This document shows positions 9,232 to 21,114 of a DNA stretch of 64,000 bases, one piece after another (position 1 is the stretch's first letter; every line of letters begins with the position of its first letter). This DNA is from Artemisia argyi (lineage: Eukaryota > Streptophyta > Magnoliopsida > Asterales > Asteraceae). Location: NCBI GenBank assembly GCA_030686995.1, contig CM060698.1, positions 137,088,106-137,152,105 of the forward strand, read 5' to 3'. The position numbers and the translations under genes are program-made. Below the pieces are notes generated by a model. That model searched no databases, was not told where the DNA came from, and was given only the letters and a program-made list of their open reading frames with translations.

Positions 9232-12200
9232 GTGACTACTCATGTTCGCCGAGGTCGTCGACCTACTCGAAATGTTGAAACCCCTACTCCTGACAACCTG
9301 GACACCACTAACCGCAACAACAGGAATCAAAATGTTGATGTTCAGGGAGACAATGATCATGTTCCACTTAATGCACATACTGTGGATCAAGCAATGATCA
9401 ACCAACTCGTGGAGCAAAGAGTTGCTGAACTACTAGCTGAGTCAAATCATTCCAACAATTCTACTGGAACCTTCCCACCTGTTCGTGTTAATGGATGTCA
9501 ATACAAAGAATTCAAGATTTGTGGACCCATTGAGTTTGGTGGAACCGAAGGAGTGGTTTACTTAGTCAGATGGATTGAGAAGACTGAGTCAGTGTTTAAT
9601 GTCAGTGGTTGTGCGGAGAATGCGAAGGTAAAGTTTGCTTCTTTTACTTTCAAGGATGAAGCTTTGACTTGGTGGAACAACTACCGAAATGCAGTTGGGA
9701 GTGATGTAGCTTATGCCATGACTTGGGAGCAATTTAAGTCTTTGCTGATTCAGACTTATTGCCCAAGGAATGAGGTCAAGAAGCTAGAGATTGAGTTTTG
9801 GAACCACAAGGTGAAAGGTAATGATATGGCGACTTACAATCGTCGTTACCAGGAATTAGCCTTGTTGTGCCCAGAGATGGTGAAAACTGAGACTCAAAAG
9901 ATCGAGAGGTATACTGATGGGTTGCCTGTAGCTACGAGAAATGATGTAATTTCTGCTAGGCCTGCAAACATCCATGAGGCAATCACAATTGCTCAACAAC
10001 TTATGGATTCGTTGGAATTAGAAGAAGCTGATAAGGAGAAGAATGGAAAGAGAAAGAGAGACCGTCACTCTAAGAGTAATGATCACCGAAGCAAGAGACA
10101 AGCTAAGGCTTATGCTATTGGGAATGGAGATAAGAAGAATCAGAACGGTGATGCACCCAAGTGTGATCGTTGCCATCAGCATCATACTGGATGGTGTAGT
10201 GTGAAATGCCAGAATTGCTCAAAGAAAGGACACACAGCTAGGGACTGTAGAGCTCGACCTCTTGCTATGGTTCAAGCTGCTCCTGAGATGAGAAATAAGG
10301 CAGATGTTACTTGTTATGGGTGTGGAAAGAAGGGACACTATAGGAATGAGTGTAGAGAATCGCGGAACCGTGGAAATCAAGGCTCGGGTGGTAATGGGTA
10401 CAATTATGGAAACCGTGGAGCTGGAGGAAACCGTGGACGACAAGATGATGGGGACCAACGTGTGGAAGCTGGAGCTGCCCAGGGAAGAGTGTATGCACTC
10501 GGGAACGAGAGAGGAGAAGATCCGAACGTCGTTACTGGTACGTTCCTCCTCAATAATCGTTATGCTTCCATACTATTTGATACTGGTGCCGATAGGAGTT
10601 TTGTGTCCACTACGTTTGAACCCTTACTAGAGAAACCCCCGATGGCCTTAGGAATTGGATATGATATTGAGTTAGCAAATGGAAACCTAGAAAGGATTAA
10701 TACCATCATTCGCGGTTGTACGTTAAATTTCTTGAACCACCCTTTCAACATAGATCTTCTACCCGTCACGTTAGGAAGTTTTGATGTCATCATTGGTATG
10801 GATTGGTTGTCGAAGTATCGTGCTCACATACTTTGCGACGAGAAGATCGTGCGTGTACCATACGGAAAGGAAGTCCTAAACATATTGGGAGACCGAAAGG
10901 ATTCTAGGAGCCCATCCCGATTAGCAGTTATAGCTTGCACAAAGTTACCGAAGCTAATGGAGAAGGGATGTTACCTTTTCTTAGCTCAGATTTCTGAGAA
11001 GGGAGAGACGAAGAAAAAGGAAAGGTGCATTGGAGAGGTACCTATAGTTCGTGATTTTCCTGATGTGTTTCCCGATGATTTGCCGGGAATCCCGCCGACT
11101 AGACAAGTGGAGTTTCAGATTGAGTTGATACCTGGTGCTGCACCTGTAGCACGAGCGCCTTATCGTCTTGCACCTACCGAACTAGAAGAGTTGTTGAAAC
11201 AATTGGCGGAGTTAGCCGAAAAGGGATTCATAAGACCAAGTTCTTCACCTTGGGGAGCCCCAGTCTTATTTGTGAAGAAGAAGGATGGATCGTTTCGTAT
11301 GTGTATTGATTATAGAGAGTTGAATAAGTTAACGGTGAAGAATCGATACCCGTTACCCAGGATCGATGACTTGTTCGATCAACTACAAGGATCGAGTGTG
11401 TATTCGAAGATCGATTTGAGATCGGGATATCATCAACTTCGAGTTCGTGAGGAAGACATTCCGAAAACGGCTTTCAGAACCCGTTACGGGCATTACGAGT
11501 TTCAGGTGATGCCGTTTGGGTTGACTAACGCACCAGCAATATTCATGGATCTCATGAATCGTGTGTGTAAGCCTTACTTAGACAAGTTTGTGATTGTATT
11601 CATCGATGACATTCTGATTTATTCAAAGAGTGAGAAAGAGCATGAGGAGCATCTAAGACTCATTTTGGAATTGCTCAGGAAGGAGAAACTTTATGCCAAG
11701 TTTTCGAAATGCGAATTTTGGATTCCGACGGTACAATTTTTGGGTCATGTGATTGATAGACAAGGAGTCCATGTGGATCCTGCTAAGATTGAGGCGATAA
11801 AAGATTGGGCTGCACCTACAACCCCAACCGAAGTTCGTCAATTTTTGGGTTTAGCTGGTTATTACCGAAGATTCATTGAGGGATTTTCGAAGATAGCTAA
11901 ACCATTGACCAAATTGACTCAAAAGAGTGTTACGTATGAATGGGGAGATAAAGAAGAGGAAGCGTTTCAATTACTTAAGAAGATGTTGTGTAGTGCTCCT
12001 ATCTTAGCGTTACCGGAAGGTAACGAGGATTTCGTCGTCTATTGTGACGCCTCACATAAAGGGTTGGGAGCCGTGTTGATGCAACGAGAGAAAGTGATAG
12101 CTTATGCTTCCCGACAGCTCAAAAAGCATGAGAAAAACTACACTACTCATGATTTGGAGCTAGGTGCTGTGGTTTTCGCCTTAAGAATATGGAGACATTA

Positions 12201-13872
12201 CTTGTACGGAACAAAGTGTGTTGTGTTTACTGACCATAAAAGTTTACAACACATCTTAAATCAAAAAGAGCTCAACATGAGACAGCGACGTTGGAGTGAG
12301 TTGCTAAGCGATTATGATTGTGAAATTCGCTACCACCCTGGTAAAGCAAACGTTGTTGCTGATGCTCTTAGTCGAAAGGAAAGAGTACCACCGTTACGAG
12401 TTAGGTCATTGGGAATGACTATCGTATCGCCATTACCGTCTCAAATACTTGAAGCTCAAACGGAAGCGTTGAAAGCAGAAAATAGATCTGCCGAGAATAT
12501 ATTTGGGATGGCTGATAATGAGAAAGGATTTGTTAAGCGTTCTGATGGATTATTATGTTTTGGAGATCGGATTTGGGTACCTTTATATGGAGAAATTCGG
12601 GAATTGATTATGCATGAGTCGCATAAGTCAAGGTACTCCATTCATCCTGGTTCCGATAAAATGTACCAGGATCTTAAGAAGTTCTATTGGTGGCCAAATA
12701 TGAAGGCTAATATAGCATCGTACGTTAGTAAGTGCTTGACATGTCCTAAAGTTAAAGCTGAACACCAGAGACCGTCAGGATTACTAACGCAACCAGAACT
12801 TCCAGTCTGGAAATGGGAGCGGATTACTATGGACTTCATTACCAAATTACCGAGGACAGCTAGCGGTTGTGACGCTATTTGGGTAATTGTGGATCGTCTG
12901 ACAAAGTCTGCTCATTTCTTAGCTATTAGTGAAGATGATAGTGTGGACAAGCTTGCGAGGTTATATGTGAAGGAAATTATTTCGCGTCATGGAGTCCCGA
13001 TATCTATTATTTCGGATCGTGATAGTCGTTTTACGTCAGCTTTGTGGCGATCACTTCAAACGGCTTTGGGGACGAGGCTTGATATGAGTACTGCATATCA
13101 TCCCCAAACCGATGGTCAAAGTGAGAGGACCATTCAGACGTTAGAGGATATGCTTCGTGCATGCATCATAGACTTTGGTAAAGGCTGGGAGAAGTATTTA
13201 CCCCTTGCGGAATTCTCCTATAATAATAGTTACCACACAAGTCTTAAGGCTGCACCATTCGAAGCTTTGTATGGCAGAAAGTGTCGTTCGCCTATTGGTT
13301 GGGCAGAAGTTGGAGATAGCCAACTTACAGGCCCTGAGCTTATCCTAGAAATTACAGAGAAAGTAGCTCAGATTCGTGATCGATTGCAAGCAGCCAGAGA
13401 TAGGCAGAAGAGCTACGCCGATCAGAGACGTAAACCTTTAGAGTTCCAGGTTGGAGACAAAGCAATGCTGAAAGTCTCGCCTTGGAAAGGTGTAATACGT
13501 TTCGGGAAACGTGGTAAACTCAACCCACGCTACATTGGACCATTCTTGATCTTAGAAAGAATTGGGCCCGTGGCTTATAGGTTGGAATTACCACATGAAC
13601 TGAGTAAAGTTCACGACGTGTTCCACGTAAGTAATTTGAAGAAATGTCTTTCCGATGAAATGCCCGTCATTCCAATGAGGGATATTCGTGTTGACGAGAA
13701 ACTAAATTTCGTGGAAGAACCGATTGAGATTTTAGATCGTGAAGTTAAACGACTCAAGCGAAGTCGCATTCCGCTCGTCAAGGTTCGTTGGAATTCCCGA
13801 CATGGACCAGAATTTACGTGGGAACGTGAGGACGAGTTCAGGAAGAGATATCCGAAGCTTTTCACTTTGTAG
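9232..13872 (+). CDS. Gag-Pol polyprotein of chromovirus copy 1 (original start codon lost)
   Basis: One uninterrupted frame of 1546 codons counted from the first ATG at 9232. Visible in order: retrotransposon Gag core, two CCHC knuckles (C326-C339 and C361-C374), aspartic protease with DTGA (D450), reverse transcriptase with FIDDIL (D792/D793), RNase H starting near D939, integrase zinc site (H1131, H1138, C1168, C1171), integrase core D1201-D1262-E1298 with the usual 35-residue gap, and a C-terminal chromodomain-like tail ([10 protein letters not shown]). All catalytic residues looked for are present. The original start is probably at 9184, where copies 2 and 3 have ATGGCACCA but this copy has ATA. 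Translation would therefore have to begin 16 codons later. The frame from 9184 to 13872 has exactly the length of the copy 3 frame. Retrotransposition proteins acting in cytoplasmic particles and the nucleus; otherwise the best preserved coding unit in the window. Confidence 0.95.
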   Translation: MTTHVRRGRRPTRNVETPTPDNLDTTNRNNRNQNVDVQGDNDHVPLNAHTVDQAMINQLVEQRVAELLAESNHSNNSTGTFPPVRVNGCQYKEFKICGPIEFGGTEGVVYLVRWIEKTESVFNVSGCAENAKVKFASFTFKDEALTWWNNYRNAVGSDVAYAMTWEQFKSLLIQTYCPRNEVKKLEIEFWNHKVKGNDMATYNRRYQELALLCPEMVKTETQKIERYTDGLPVATRNDVISARPANIHEAITIAQQLMDSLELEEADKEKNGKRKRDRHSKSNDHRSKRQAKAYAIGNGDKKNQNGDAPKCDRCHQHHTGWCSVKCQNCSKKGHTARDCRARPLAMVQAAPEMRNKADVTCYGCGKKGHYRNECRESRNRGNQGSGGNGYNYGNRGAGGNRGRQDDGDQRVEAGAAQGRVYALGNERGEDPNVVTGTFLLNNRYASILFDTGADRSFVSTTFEPLLEKPPMALGIGYDIELANGNLERINTIIRGCTLNFLNHPFNIDLLPVTLGSFDVIIGMDWLSKYRAHILCDEKIVRVPYGKEVLNILGDRKDSRSPSRLAVIACTKLPKLMEKGCYLFLAQISEKGETKKKERCIGEVPIVRDFPDVFPDDLPGIPPTRQVEFQIELIPGAAPVARAPYRLAPTELEELLKQLAELAEKGFIRPSSSPWGAPVLFVKKKDGSFRMCIDYRELNKLTVKNRYPLPRIDDLFDQLQGSSVYSKIDLRSGYHQLRVREEDIPKTAFRTRYGHYEFQVMPFGLTNAPAIFMDLMNRVCKPYLDKFVIVFIDDILIYSKSEKEHEEHLRLILELLRKEKLYAKFSKCEFWIPTVQFLGHVIDRQGVHVDPAKIEAIKDWAAPTTPTEVRQFLGLAGYYRRFIEGFSKIAKPLTKLTQKSVTYEWGDKEEEAFQLLKKMLCSAPILALPEGNEDFVVYCDASHKGLGAVLMQREKVIAYASRQLKKHEKNYTTHDLELGAVVFALRIWRHYLYGTKCVVFTDHKSLQHILNQKELNMRQRRWSELLSDYDCEIRYHPGKANVVADALSRKERVPPLRVRSLGMTIVSPLPSQILEAQTEALKAENRSAENIFGMADNEKGFVKRSDGLLCFGDRIWVPLYGEIRELIMHESHKSRYSIHPGSDKMYQDLKKFYWWPNMKANIASYVSKCLTCPKVKAEHQRPSGLLTQPELPVWKWERITMDFITKLPRTASGCDAIWVIVDRLTKSAHFLAISEDDSVDKLARLYVKEIISRHGVPISIISDRDSRFTSALWRSLQTALGTRLDMSTAYHPQTDGQSERTIQTLEDMLRACIIDFGKGWEKYLPLAEFSYNNSYHTSLKAAPFEALYGRKCRSPIGWAEVGDSQLTGPELILEITEKVAQIRDRLQAARDRQKSYADQRRKPLEFQVGDKAMLKVSPWKGVIRFGKRGKLNPRYIGPFLILERIGPVAYRLELPHELSKVHDVFHVSNLKKCLSDEMPVIPMRDIRVDEKLNFVEEPIEILDREVKRLKRSRIPLVKVRWNSRHGPEFTWEREDEFRKRYPKLFTL

Positions 13873-13916
13873 ATAAATTTTTTTCCGAGTGAAACCCGGG
13901 ACGGGTTTCCTTCTGA

Positions 13917-13927
13917 GACTGGGAGGA
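13917..13927 (+). promoter_or_regulatory. Polypurine tract, copy 1
   Basis: GACTGGGAGGA abuts the TG of the 3' LTR and primes plus-strand synthesis. A short palindrome, GAAACCC-GGGAC-GGGTTTC, lies about 15 bases upstream and is also present in copy 3. Confidence 0.88.
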
Positions 13928-14330
13928 TGTGACAACCGGCAGTTTAGGGAGTTATTTTAAAAACCCGCATTACGATCAAAGTTCGTTTATAATTTTTATT
14001 TGAAATTTTATTTCACAACGAACTTATAAGACCGATTTTATGGATATTTTAATTAAAGACGTTATGGAATTCGTGAATTATGTTCATAATTCATTTTTGA
14101 TTTAATGCTCGGTGATGTATACTTAAATTCTCACTTGGCACTACGTTGACTCTGGCACTAGGATTACCTAACAAAAGTTTTATGATTCGTCTTACGAGTC
14201 CGACTATATTTTAATTATTTACGAGATGTTTTCGAGAGATATTGAAGTTTGAAATGAGTTCGGGTTCGGGCCACATGTTTTTACATTTACCCACGTTACC
14301 CGCTCCACACCGTAATAATATTATTATTAC

Positions 14331-14391
<61 letters not shown>

Positions 14392-17300
14392 AAAAAAAAA
14401 TTTAAAAGAGTTAATACAAAGGTTGTGTTTGGTTCGGTTCACCCACACACACACAAACACTCACTCCCTTATCTCTCTCTCACCTCCATCTCCTCCCCCA
14501 TTTCTTAACCCTAGCCGACATCAAATCCGGCCACCACCACTGCTCCATCGCCGACCACCACACTACACGACCACCACCAATAGACTCCCCATCTCATCCT
14601 CTATCCGATCTACCCCTACACGCGCCCTAGTTCCTATATTAACACCAAATTCGAATCAAAATATTCACGAGTTCATCATCATCTTCTTATTATTTCTTGA
14701 GTATTCTTCGATTTGGCTTTGTTTTGGAAGGTAGGTCGAGTTTTGACTCGATTTGTGGGTTCGAAACGTGACCAAGGGTCACGACTTGATGAGATCCGAG
14801 TGGGTTTTCATTTTAAAACATGATATGTTTATGGGTTTTTGATGAAATCACGTTTTCATAAATGGTTTGGTATCCGGGTTTGGTTTTTCTTTGTGGGTTC
14901 GAGTGAACCGTGAGTCGAAGACTCACGGCATGATGTGGGATTCAATCCTATGGCTCGTTAATTTGCTCCTTGTGGCTTTGAGTTCATGGTTTTCATGTTC
15001 TATTGTTTGGTATTGGTTTGACTCGATGGAGTCTTGGCCTTTGGCCGATTTTGGTTATTAATGCCGCGACCCCAAGTGGTCGACTTGGGCAGGTTTTGGT
15101 GTAGCTCTTAGAGCTTATTTTTGGTGACCTATTTGGTTGTGGAGGTCGAGTCCTTGTGACTCGTGTATGGAGCCAAGACTCAAGTGAGTCGAGTGGCTCG
15201 GGTTTGGCTTGGTAAACCAACCCGATGATGGACCTTATTGATAACTATTTTTATTACTTGTTATTGTTTTGGCACATGTTGGATTCGGCCGAATGCTTAG
15301 TTGAGTCGAGATCATGTATGGTCTCGACAAGGGATTATTATTGAATTGTGAAGTTGTTGACGAAAAGAGATATTGGGGACCGATTGCGAGACGGTCACTT
15401 AGATTGACGGAGATAGGTTAGCAGGGTGTCGTAGTCGGACCCTATTGTTGTAGCACGTGGATTGAGATTGTGTTGGACGGAGATATTTTTGGTTATTATG
15501 ACTTTTGTTATTTACTTTGGACTTGGACAATGAGCCGAGAGTCATGACTCGGACATGTGACCATTTCGTATGACTCGATAACTATTACAATTAAAACGAA
15601 AATAATAAAACTCGTAATAATAGTTATTGATAATATAAACGTTTATATGAATATATAGACGTGAATAACGTATATATATAATTATATAGGCGCGTATATT
15701 AATAATAATAATAATCACGAGTCGTATTATAAATAATACAATTAGATATATATTAGGCTACGGAAGTGGCGTAATATTATTGAACGTATTATTACTATAA
15801 AAGTGTGTTATAAAACGGGAAACTCCCGACAATTATTAAACGTTTAATAAGATGTCATTTCGGATATATAACGGATAAACTTATTGAGTTATGCGAAATC
15901 GTTGTCACTCGGGTCCAGGTAAGTTATTGTTTGTGACGTTCGTGTTGTCACGGATATATGACGATTAATATAAACGTTTTCTATAACTAAATAACCACTT
16001 AACCGTAAGGTTGAACCGGGTTATTTGGTTATACGAAATGAACATATTAATGGGCATTGTATCCTACGACGCCCATAGGTTGTAGTATATGTAAAGTGTA
16101 ATAAATTGCGAGTGTATATATCGGGAAATCTGGCCAATTTGACGATATATATGAGGAATTTATTAAACTATGATATATACTATATAGTAATTATGTGCTA
16201 TGTGCTTTAGGATTGGGTGTAATCTTGGAACGGTATGTTACGTAAATAAATATGAGGATTATCAAATCGACGGATTTGATAAACTTCGGCGATTTATTTA
16301 AATGATATATTGGGCTAATATTAGATCCATAGTTTATTTTATTATTCTTTATGTGATCTTTTTGATTTGTTATGAGTCAACCCACTACCCGTATGGATAC
16401 CAAACGCAAATACACCAAACTAATACGAAATGGATTTTCGGAAATAAAACGGATTCTCGTCCGGGTTTGGGAATATTATAAAATTGAGGAAATGATTTCT
16501 GAAAGAGTTAATATTGTTAGGTCGTGCCAAGTCCGTAGTTGCTGTTTCGTGAGTTACTATACATCTTATTTCTACCGACTTATTCTTGCTATTTTCTGGA
16601 CTTGAGGTGAGTCATAGCTCCACTTTTTACTCTTGAACTATGTTTTCAATACTTGGGGTGAGAAACGTACAAATTATTTATGTGGACTATTATCGCTTTT
16701 ATATTCTTTCTAAACTTGCTATGCGTATGGACTAGGATCTATTGTCAGCTTTAGTCACACATGTCGTGTGTACTATTCAAGGTTGGCTCATTTGGTTATT
16801 TGGGATTGTCAGCTTTAGTCACATATATGTTGTGTGTACTATTCAAGGTTGACTTATTTAGATACTGTAGTGTGCACCTATAGGTTATTAATACTTCGGA
16901 GGTTATCCGAGCATTTTTGGTATTGCGGGGGTTACCCGAATATCTATGTTTGTACGGAGGGTATCCGTGTGTTATGTTGGAGCGGAGGGTATCCGCAGGC
17001 TCTTAGCGAATCCTTAGTCTAGCTAGCAAGCGTTTTGCGTATATGTCCACTATATTGTTAGTTGAATTTAAACCTATGATCTCACCAGCGAAAGCTGACT
17101 TTTAGCACGTTTTCTCAGGTAATTAAGTGTTGAGGTGCATGCTTGGAATGGAAGGCTCGGCCAAGGCACACGGTTTATGGATCTATTTTTCTAAACTCTG
17201 ATAATTAAATTTGGACCTATTGTTACTTTATTTTGGGCCTGACTCTGAATGATGTTGGGATAAATGTAAACCTTAAAACCCCGTTTTGGTTGTGTTTTTA

Positions 17301-17409
17301 TTATGTTTACTTTATCTCGTTCTATATTGTCTTGTGTTGGATACCAATCCCCGTAGCACCCCGAAAGCTTGTTGAGTCTTTCGCTGTATCAAATTTTGGG
17401 GGTGTTACA
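13928..17409 (+). repeat. 3' LTR of copy 1, shared with truncated copy 2
   Basis: TGTGACAACCGG to GGGGTGTTACA, 3482 bp, nearly identical to 3868-7358. It serves as 3' LTR of copy 1 and as 5' LTR of the truncated unit that follows. It carries the same hairpin array (about 16896-16997), 64-bp repeats and ATT tract. Confidence 0.93.
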
Positions 17410-17412
17410 TAT

Positions 17413-17425
17413 TGGTATCAGAGCC
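17413..17425 (+). promoter_or_regulatory. Primer binding site, copy 2
   Basis: TGGTATCAGAGCC again lies three bases behind an LTR end, showing that 13928-17409 also acts as a 5' LTR. Confidence 0.92.
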
Positions 17426-17803
17426 AAGGTTATAGAGAACTAGGTAAATAAATGCCTAAACTATAACCGTATTTTTATAGAAAATGATCCTTGACAACCG
17501 CCCGCCAGCCCGCGAAGCCGAAGCATCTTCTATTATTTGAGGTATTATGAGATATTTGAGATGATTGTTAGATTTGGAATTTATTGTGATGATTTGAGGT
17601 TTATAGATTTTTGTAATAAGATGGCGTTCTCGGGGATTTATATGGTCTATATGTTTTATAAACATTTTAGTGATGCGGTGTTTGAAATTCTTTTATTGAG
17701 ATTATATATGGAACTATTTGATGAGTATATTTGGTATGGTATTATGAGTTGTGATTTAGTTATTTGAAACACTTACACCTACCCTACGCCGTTGTCACAG
17801 ACC

Positions 17804-18904
17804 ATGGCCTCCCATATGCCCGATGTCGTCGAGGATATTCTTACTGCACCGGTTTTACCTGCACAGTTCACTATGGCATCTGATGACCCTTACCAGATGG
17901 CCATGTCTTCAGCTACTGTATCACAGGCAGCTTCTACTTCAGCACTACCTGCTGCATCTACGCAGGGACCCTCATCTTCTTTAGGGCTCCCTGGTACATC
18001 GAGGCAGCTTACTCTTCATCAGGCTTTGGCTCGTGTGGCACCACGCTTTGCCCATCGAGCTACGGCACGCATGTCGGTACGCCCTACTCCATCACCTTTA
18101 CAGATTGATGCTCATTCTCTTCTGTCTGAGGCGCCACCCACATCATTGCGTCGTCGTCCTAGATCACCTACTACATCTCCACATGATTCACCTAGTAGGA
18201 GACGACGAGTGACGAGGTACTCTTCCGATGAGGAGGAGGAAGAGTACGAGGGTGAGGACGAGGCTGATGACCCTGAGGAGGAGGATGACCCTCAGGAGGC
18301 CGAGCAGGGTGATGATGATGACCCTGAGGAGGAGGATGACCCTCAGGAGGATGAGATGCCTGATGATGATGATGTGTTAGCACCACCAGCTCAGGCTGAG
18401 GAGCCTGATTCACCTGTACACCCGATTGAGCCTGATTCACCTGATCATCCGTTCTTGTTTGAGTTGCCACCTGGTAGTCCCGTTGAGTCGGATGCATCTT
18501 CTGAGGTTTCTGCTGAGCATGCAGAGTTGGGTGAGGTTGTCAGGTTGTGGGCTCGGATTACTGAGCTTAGTGAGAGAGTTGCACGTGTATCTGACCGACT
18601 TGAGAGAGTTATTGGAGAGTTTTTAGCAGATTTGAGAGTCGATTTGACTGTCGCGGTGGGCAGGGCTACTGAGCTGAGGAGAGTTTTGATGGATGTCCAC
18701 GAGCATATCGATAGTTTGCAGCGCGGATTTGTTACTGCTCGTGAGGCCGACCGCAAGCTTTGGCAAAGGAATGCCGAACTAGAGAAGGAGGTGGCTAACC
18801 TCAAGAGAGACCGAGACACCCATAGCGTGGAGCTAGGATCGTTATGGAGGGATCTTGATAGCTTGAGGCAGGAGTTGAGGAGCCTCCGCCAGCCACGTGG
18901 CTAG
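17804..18904 (+). CDS. Extra ORF1, copy 2
   Basis: This 366-residue ORF from the ATG at 17804 is nearly identical to the copy 1 ORF1. It has the same Ser/Ala-rich head, basic patch, acidic DDPEEEDDPQE repeats and coiled-coil tail. It retains the nine residues around SPVHPIEPD that copy 1 lacks, and copy 3 also has them, so copy 1 carries the deletion. The frame is fully open even though the element is truncated and cannot move by itself. Function unknown. Confidence 0.78.
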   Translation: MASHMPDVVEDILTAPVLPAQFTMASDDPYQMAMSSATVSQAASTSALPAASTQGPSSSLGLPGTSRQLTLHQALARVAPRFAHRATARMSVRPTPSPLQIDAHSLLSEAPPTSLRRRPRSPTTSPHDSPSRRRRVTRYSSDEEEEEYEGEDEADDPEEEDDPQEAEQGDDDDPEEEDDPQEDEMPDDDDVLAPPAQAEEPDSPVHPIEPDSPDHPFLFELPPGSPVESDASSEVSAEHAELGEVVRLWARITELSERVARVSDRLERVIGEFLADLRVDLTVAVGRATELRRVLMDVHEHIDSLQRGFVTAREADRKLWQRNAELEKEVANLKRDRDTHSVELGSLWRDLDSLRQELRSLRQPRG

Positions 18905-19260
18905 TTGCTTGGGTTATGTTGTCTTGTTGCTTTCTTAACCGAGGAGTGTTCGGTTAGAAAAGCTATTTATCATATTTTGATGTATTTTGCTCAGTATTCG
19001 TCTCTTTTGGAACGATTAGTATGTTTTGTGTTATCCGTTAGTTGGAACAATGCTAGACCGCTATTGTATGGTTGATGATTATTAGTATATGGTATTATGT
19101 GATTTTGGGTGTTATGGAAATTGAGTCCTTATTCGCTTTATTGATGTTACGTGGTGTATTGTTGCTATTCTTTCCATGACTTGATTTCGTTGAAATGTTT
19201 TGTTGAGCATATCGATAAGTTCTATTGGAGACTCATGAACTTGTATGATGTTACAGATCA

Positions 19261-19468
19261 ATGGCACCACGTCGAAACCCTGTTAGGTCTACCAGAACTG
19301 GTCTTGCTGTGACTACTCCTGTTCGCCGAGGTCGTCGACCTACTCGAAATGTTGAAACCCCTACTCCTGACAACCTGGACACCACTAACCGCAACAACAG
19401 GAATCAAAATGTTGATGTTCAGGGAGACAATGATCATGTTCCACTTAATGCACCTACTGTGGATCAAG
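19261..19468 (+). pseudogene. Gag N-terminal fragment, copy 2
   Basis: The ATG at 19261 ([14 protein letters not shown]) shows the original gag start of the family. Gag sequence continues to about codon 69 (19468) and then runs into spacer DNA, which by chance stays open to 19593. No Gag core or knuckle is left. Confidence 0.85.
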
Positions 19469-19802
19469 TGTTAGTTAATTTTGTTACTCTTTACAACTCT
19501 ACAATTTCAAGATTGTTAAAATGTTTTACAGGATTCTGGGCAATGTTGATTATAATGCTGGTTGTGCAAGGAAACCAAAATGATGTCTTTTAATCATATG
19601 CCAACTGGTTTATGTGTGTTATTATGATCATGGTTGCAACTTGCAAAGTATTCTAAAATATATGTTCTCATTTTATCTCTCTCTATAAAATGGTGCCCTA
19701 CTGGCAGTCATAATTTATACATAAAAAGATAACTTCTTGCTTTGTCACACGGCATTTAAACTCGAGGACTAAGAAAGCATATCTTCAAAATGAAGACAAT
19801 TA
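19469..19802. other. Host spacer, unit 1 (resumed after gypsy)
   Basis: This aligns with about 39280-39545 of unit 2, for example AAAATGATGTCTT and TTATGATCATGGTTGCAA are shared. It is non-coding. The unit-2 sequence between about 38565 and 39280 has no counterpart here, which gives the size of the deletion next to copy 2. Confidence 0.75.
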
Positions 19803-20156
19803 TCTAACAATCTTATAATGGAGAAAGACATACTATTAATAGAAATACTTAAATTTAAGCAATACAATTTTTAAAGCTATAAGTACAACAACCAATGCTA
19901 CTTATAGAAATTCCCCTCATATTTAATTTTAACATACAATTAATACTAACATTAAATAGTAATACAATAAATAAATCATTATGTACATTAAATACAATTA
20001 TTAACTGGTCAATAAATACAATTAATACACTTATTAAAACACCCCTTACATAAGAAATACAAATTATCAAGCATATTGTACAACCAACTTAAACACAATT
20101 CCTGCATTAAATGTCACTAATACAAATAATAAAGCATATTATACAAATATTCAAGC

Positions 20157-20235
20157 CCGAACGGGCAATGGGCCAAATGGGCTCGAGCCCGAACGGACAC
20201 GAGCCAAAGGGCTCGAGCCCGAAAGGACACGAGCT
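20157..20235. repeat. Short tandem repeat with GGGCTCGAGCCCGAA core
   Basis: Within the Helitron, the palindrome GGGCTCGAGCCC recurs with CGAACGGACACGAGC spacers, about three irregular units. It is GC-rich against an AT-rich background. Confidence 0.75.
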
Positions 20236-20457
20236 AAACGAAATTTTTGATATCCGTAAATTTATTGTCAAAAAGAACATAATAAACTAAAATATGTTCA
20301 CATATTGTACAAACCAAGCAAACTACTAAACAAAAAAATAAAATAAATAATAAATAAAATAATAAAACTAAGCAAAATTTCATCAAACTTTTGCCATAGA
20401 AAACTAATCAGTAAAGTTATTGCCAAAAAAACGTACAAATAAAATAAACAAGAACAA

Positions 20458-20480
20458 TACCCGTGCGTTGCACGGGTAGA
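20458..20480. repeat. Perfect hairpin ACCCGTGC-GTT-GCACGGGT
   Basis: An 8-bp perfect stem with a 3-base loop inside the larger Helitron. It resembles Helitron 3' hairpins, but neither strand has a CTRR end just after it. It may mark the end of an older nested element. Confidence 0.55.
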
Positions 20481-20689
20481 CGTTTTTTGTTATGATGTTT
20501 GCAATAAGTTAGGAAGAGATAGAACATCGAAAAGTCGGAAAAAAAATCATGATTAAAGTCTAACAGAATAATAAAATAAAGCATAACGTATGATGGTCTA
20601 AACTCATTATTTTCATAATGTACTAAATGATCAAAGTAAATTTGTGAACGGATTAAATGGCTGCAAATTGTCTAAATGATTCAAGTAAA

Positions 20690-21114
20690 GGACTACGAAC
20701 AATTAACCACTTCCTCATCTCCCCCATCCTGCATAATCTCCATACGTTGAGGAACTGCTACCTCATTAACCTCAATGTTCATGTTGTTAACATTCACCTC
20801 ATCTGGCATTTCATCAATTTCTCTTACAACAGTAGCATTTGAAGAAGGACACGCAACTGTGTTTACACATCAATTGTAAGTTCATTACTTGCGTTAGATA
20901 CATCATGTACATAATCATCAACAGGAGCCTGAACAACAGTAGCATTAACCTCATCATGTGCGGGATCATCAACGGGATCATTCATGTTTGTATTAGGTGC
21001 ATGAGGAGGCTGATTTGTAACTGTATGAGTTGTAGGAGGCACTATTTCAGAGACCCAGCTCCACTTAATTTCATCCATCAAATTTTCTTCATCCTCGGTT
21101 ATGGTCGTTCCCAA
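20690..21114 (-). pseudogene. Probable captured gene fragment in the Helitron
   Basis: On the minus strand, 21114-20863 is open for 83 residues with an acidic, Pro/Asn/Val-rich sequence (TNMNDPVDDPAHDEVNATVV). After a stop, a similar acidic frame continues towards 20690 (MNIEVNEVAVPQRMEIMQDG). The composition looks like degenerate exon sequence, as often captured by Helitrons. I do not recognise the parent gene. Confidence 0.4.

Larger units (their letters stand above)
3868..17409 (+). mobile_element. Ty3/gypsy chromovirus, copy 1 (LTR-internal-LTR)
   Basis: This is a full-length element of about 13.5 kb: 5' LTR 3868-7358, an initiator-Met-tRNA primer site, an extra ORF1, gag-pol with a C-terminal chromodomain, a polypurine tract, and 3' LTR 13928-17409. 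Chromodomain, long LTRs and iMet primer suggest the Tekay/Del lineage (inference). The target is identified from the paralog: GCAGCTA precedes the LTR and GCAGCTAGTATAC is the uninterrupted site near 38552-38564. No right-hand TSD is present, because a second internal region follows directly and the host flank is deleted. The two LTRs differ at roughly 20 positions by eye, which points to a young insertion. Confidence 0.93.
17410..19468 (+). mobile_element. Truncated tandem copy 2 of the gypsy element
   Basis: Directly after the central LTR comes a second primer site, leader, ORF1 and the first 69 codons of gag. Similarity to copy 1 stops at GTGGATCAAG (19468), and host spacer homologous to about 39280 resumes within about 15 bp. 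There is no third LTR. An LTR-internal-LTR-internal order is expected from unequal recombination between elements, followed by a deletion that took the rest of copy 2 and about 0.7 kb of host DNA. Confidence 0.9.
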
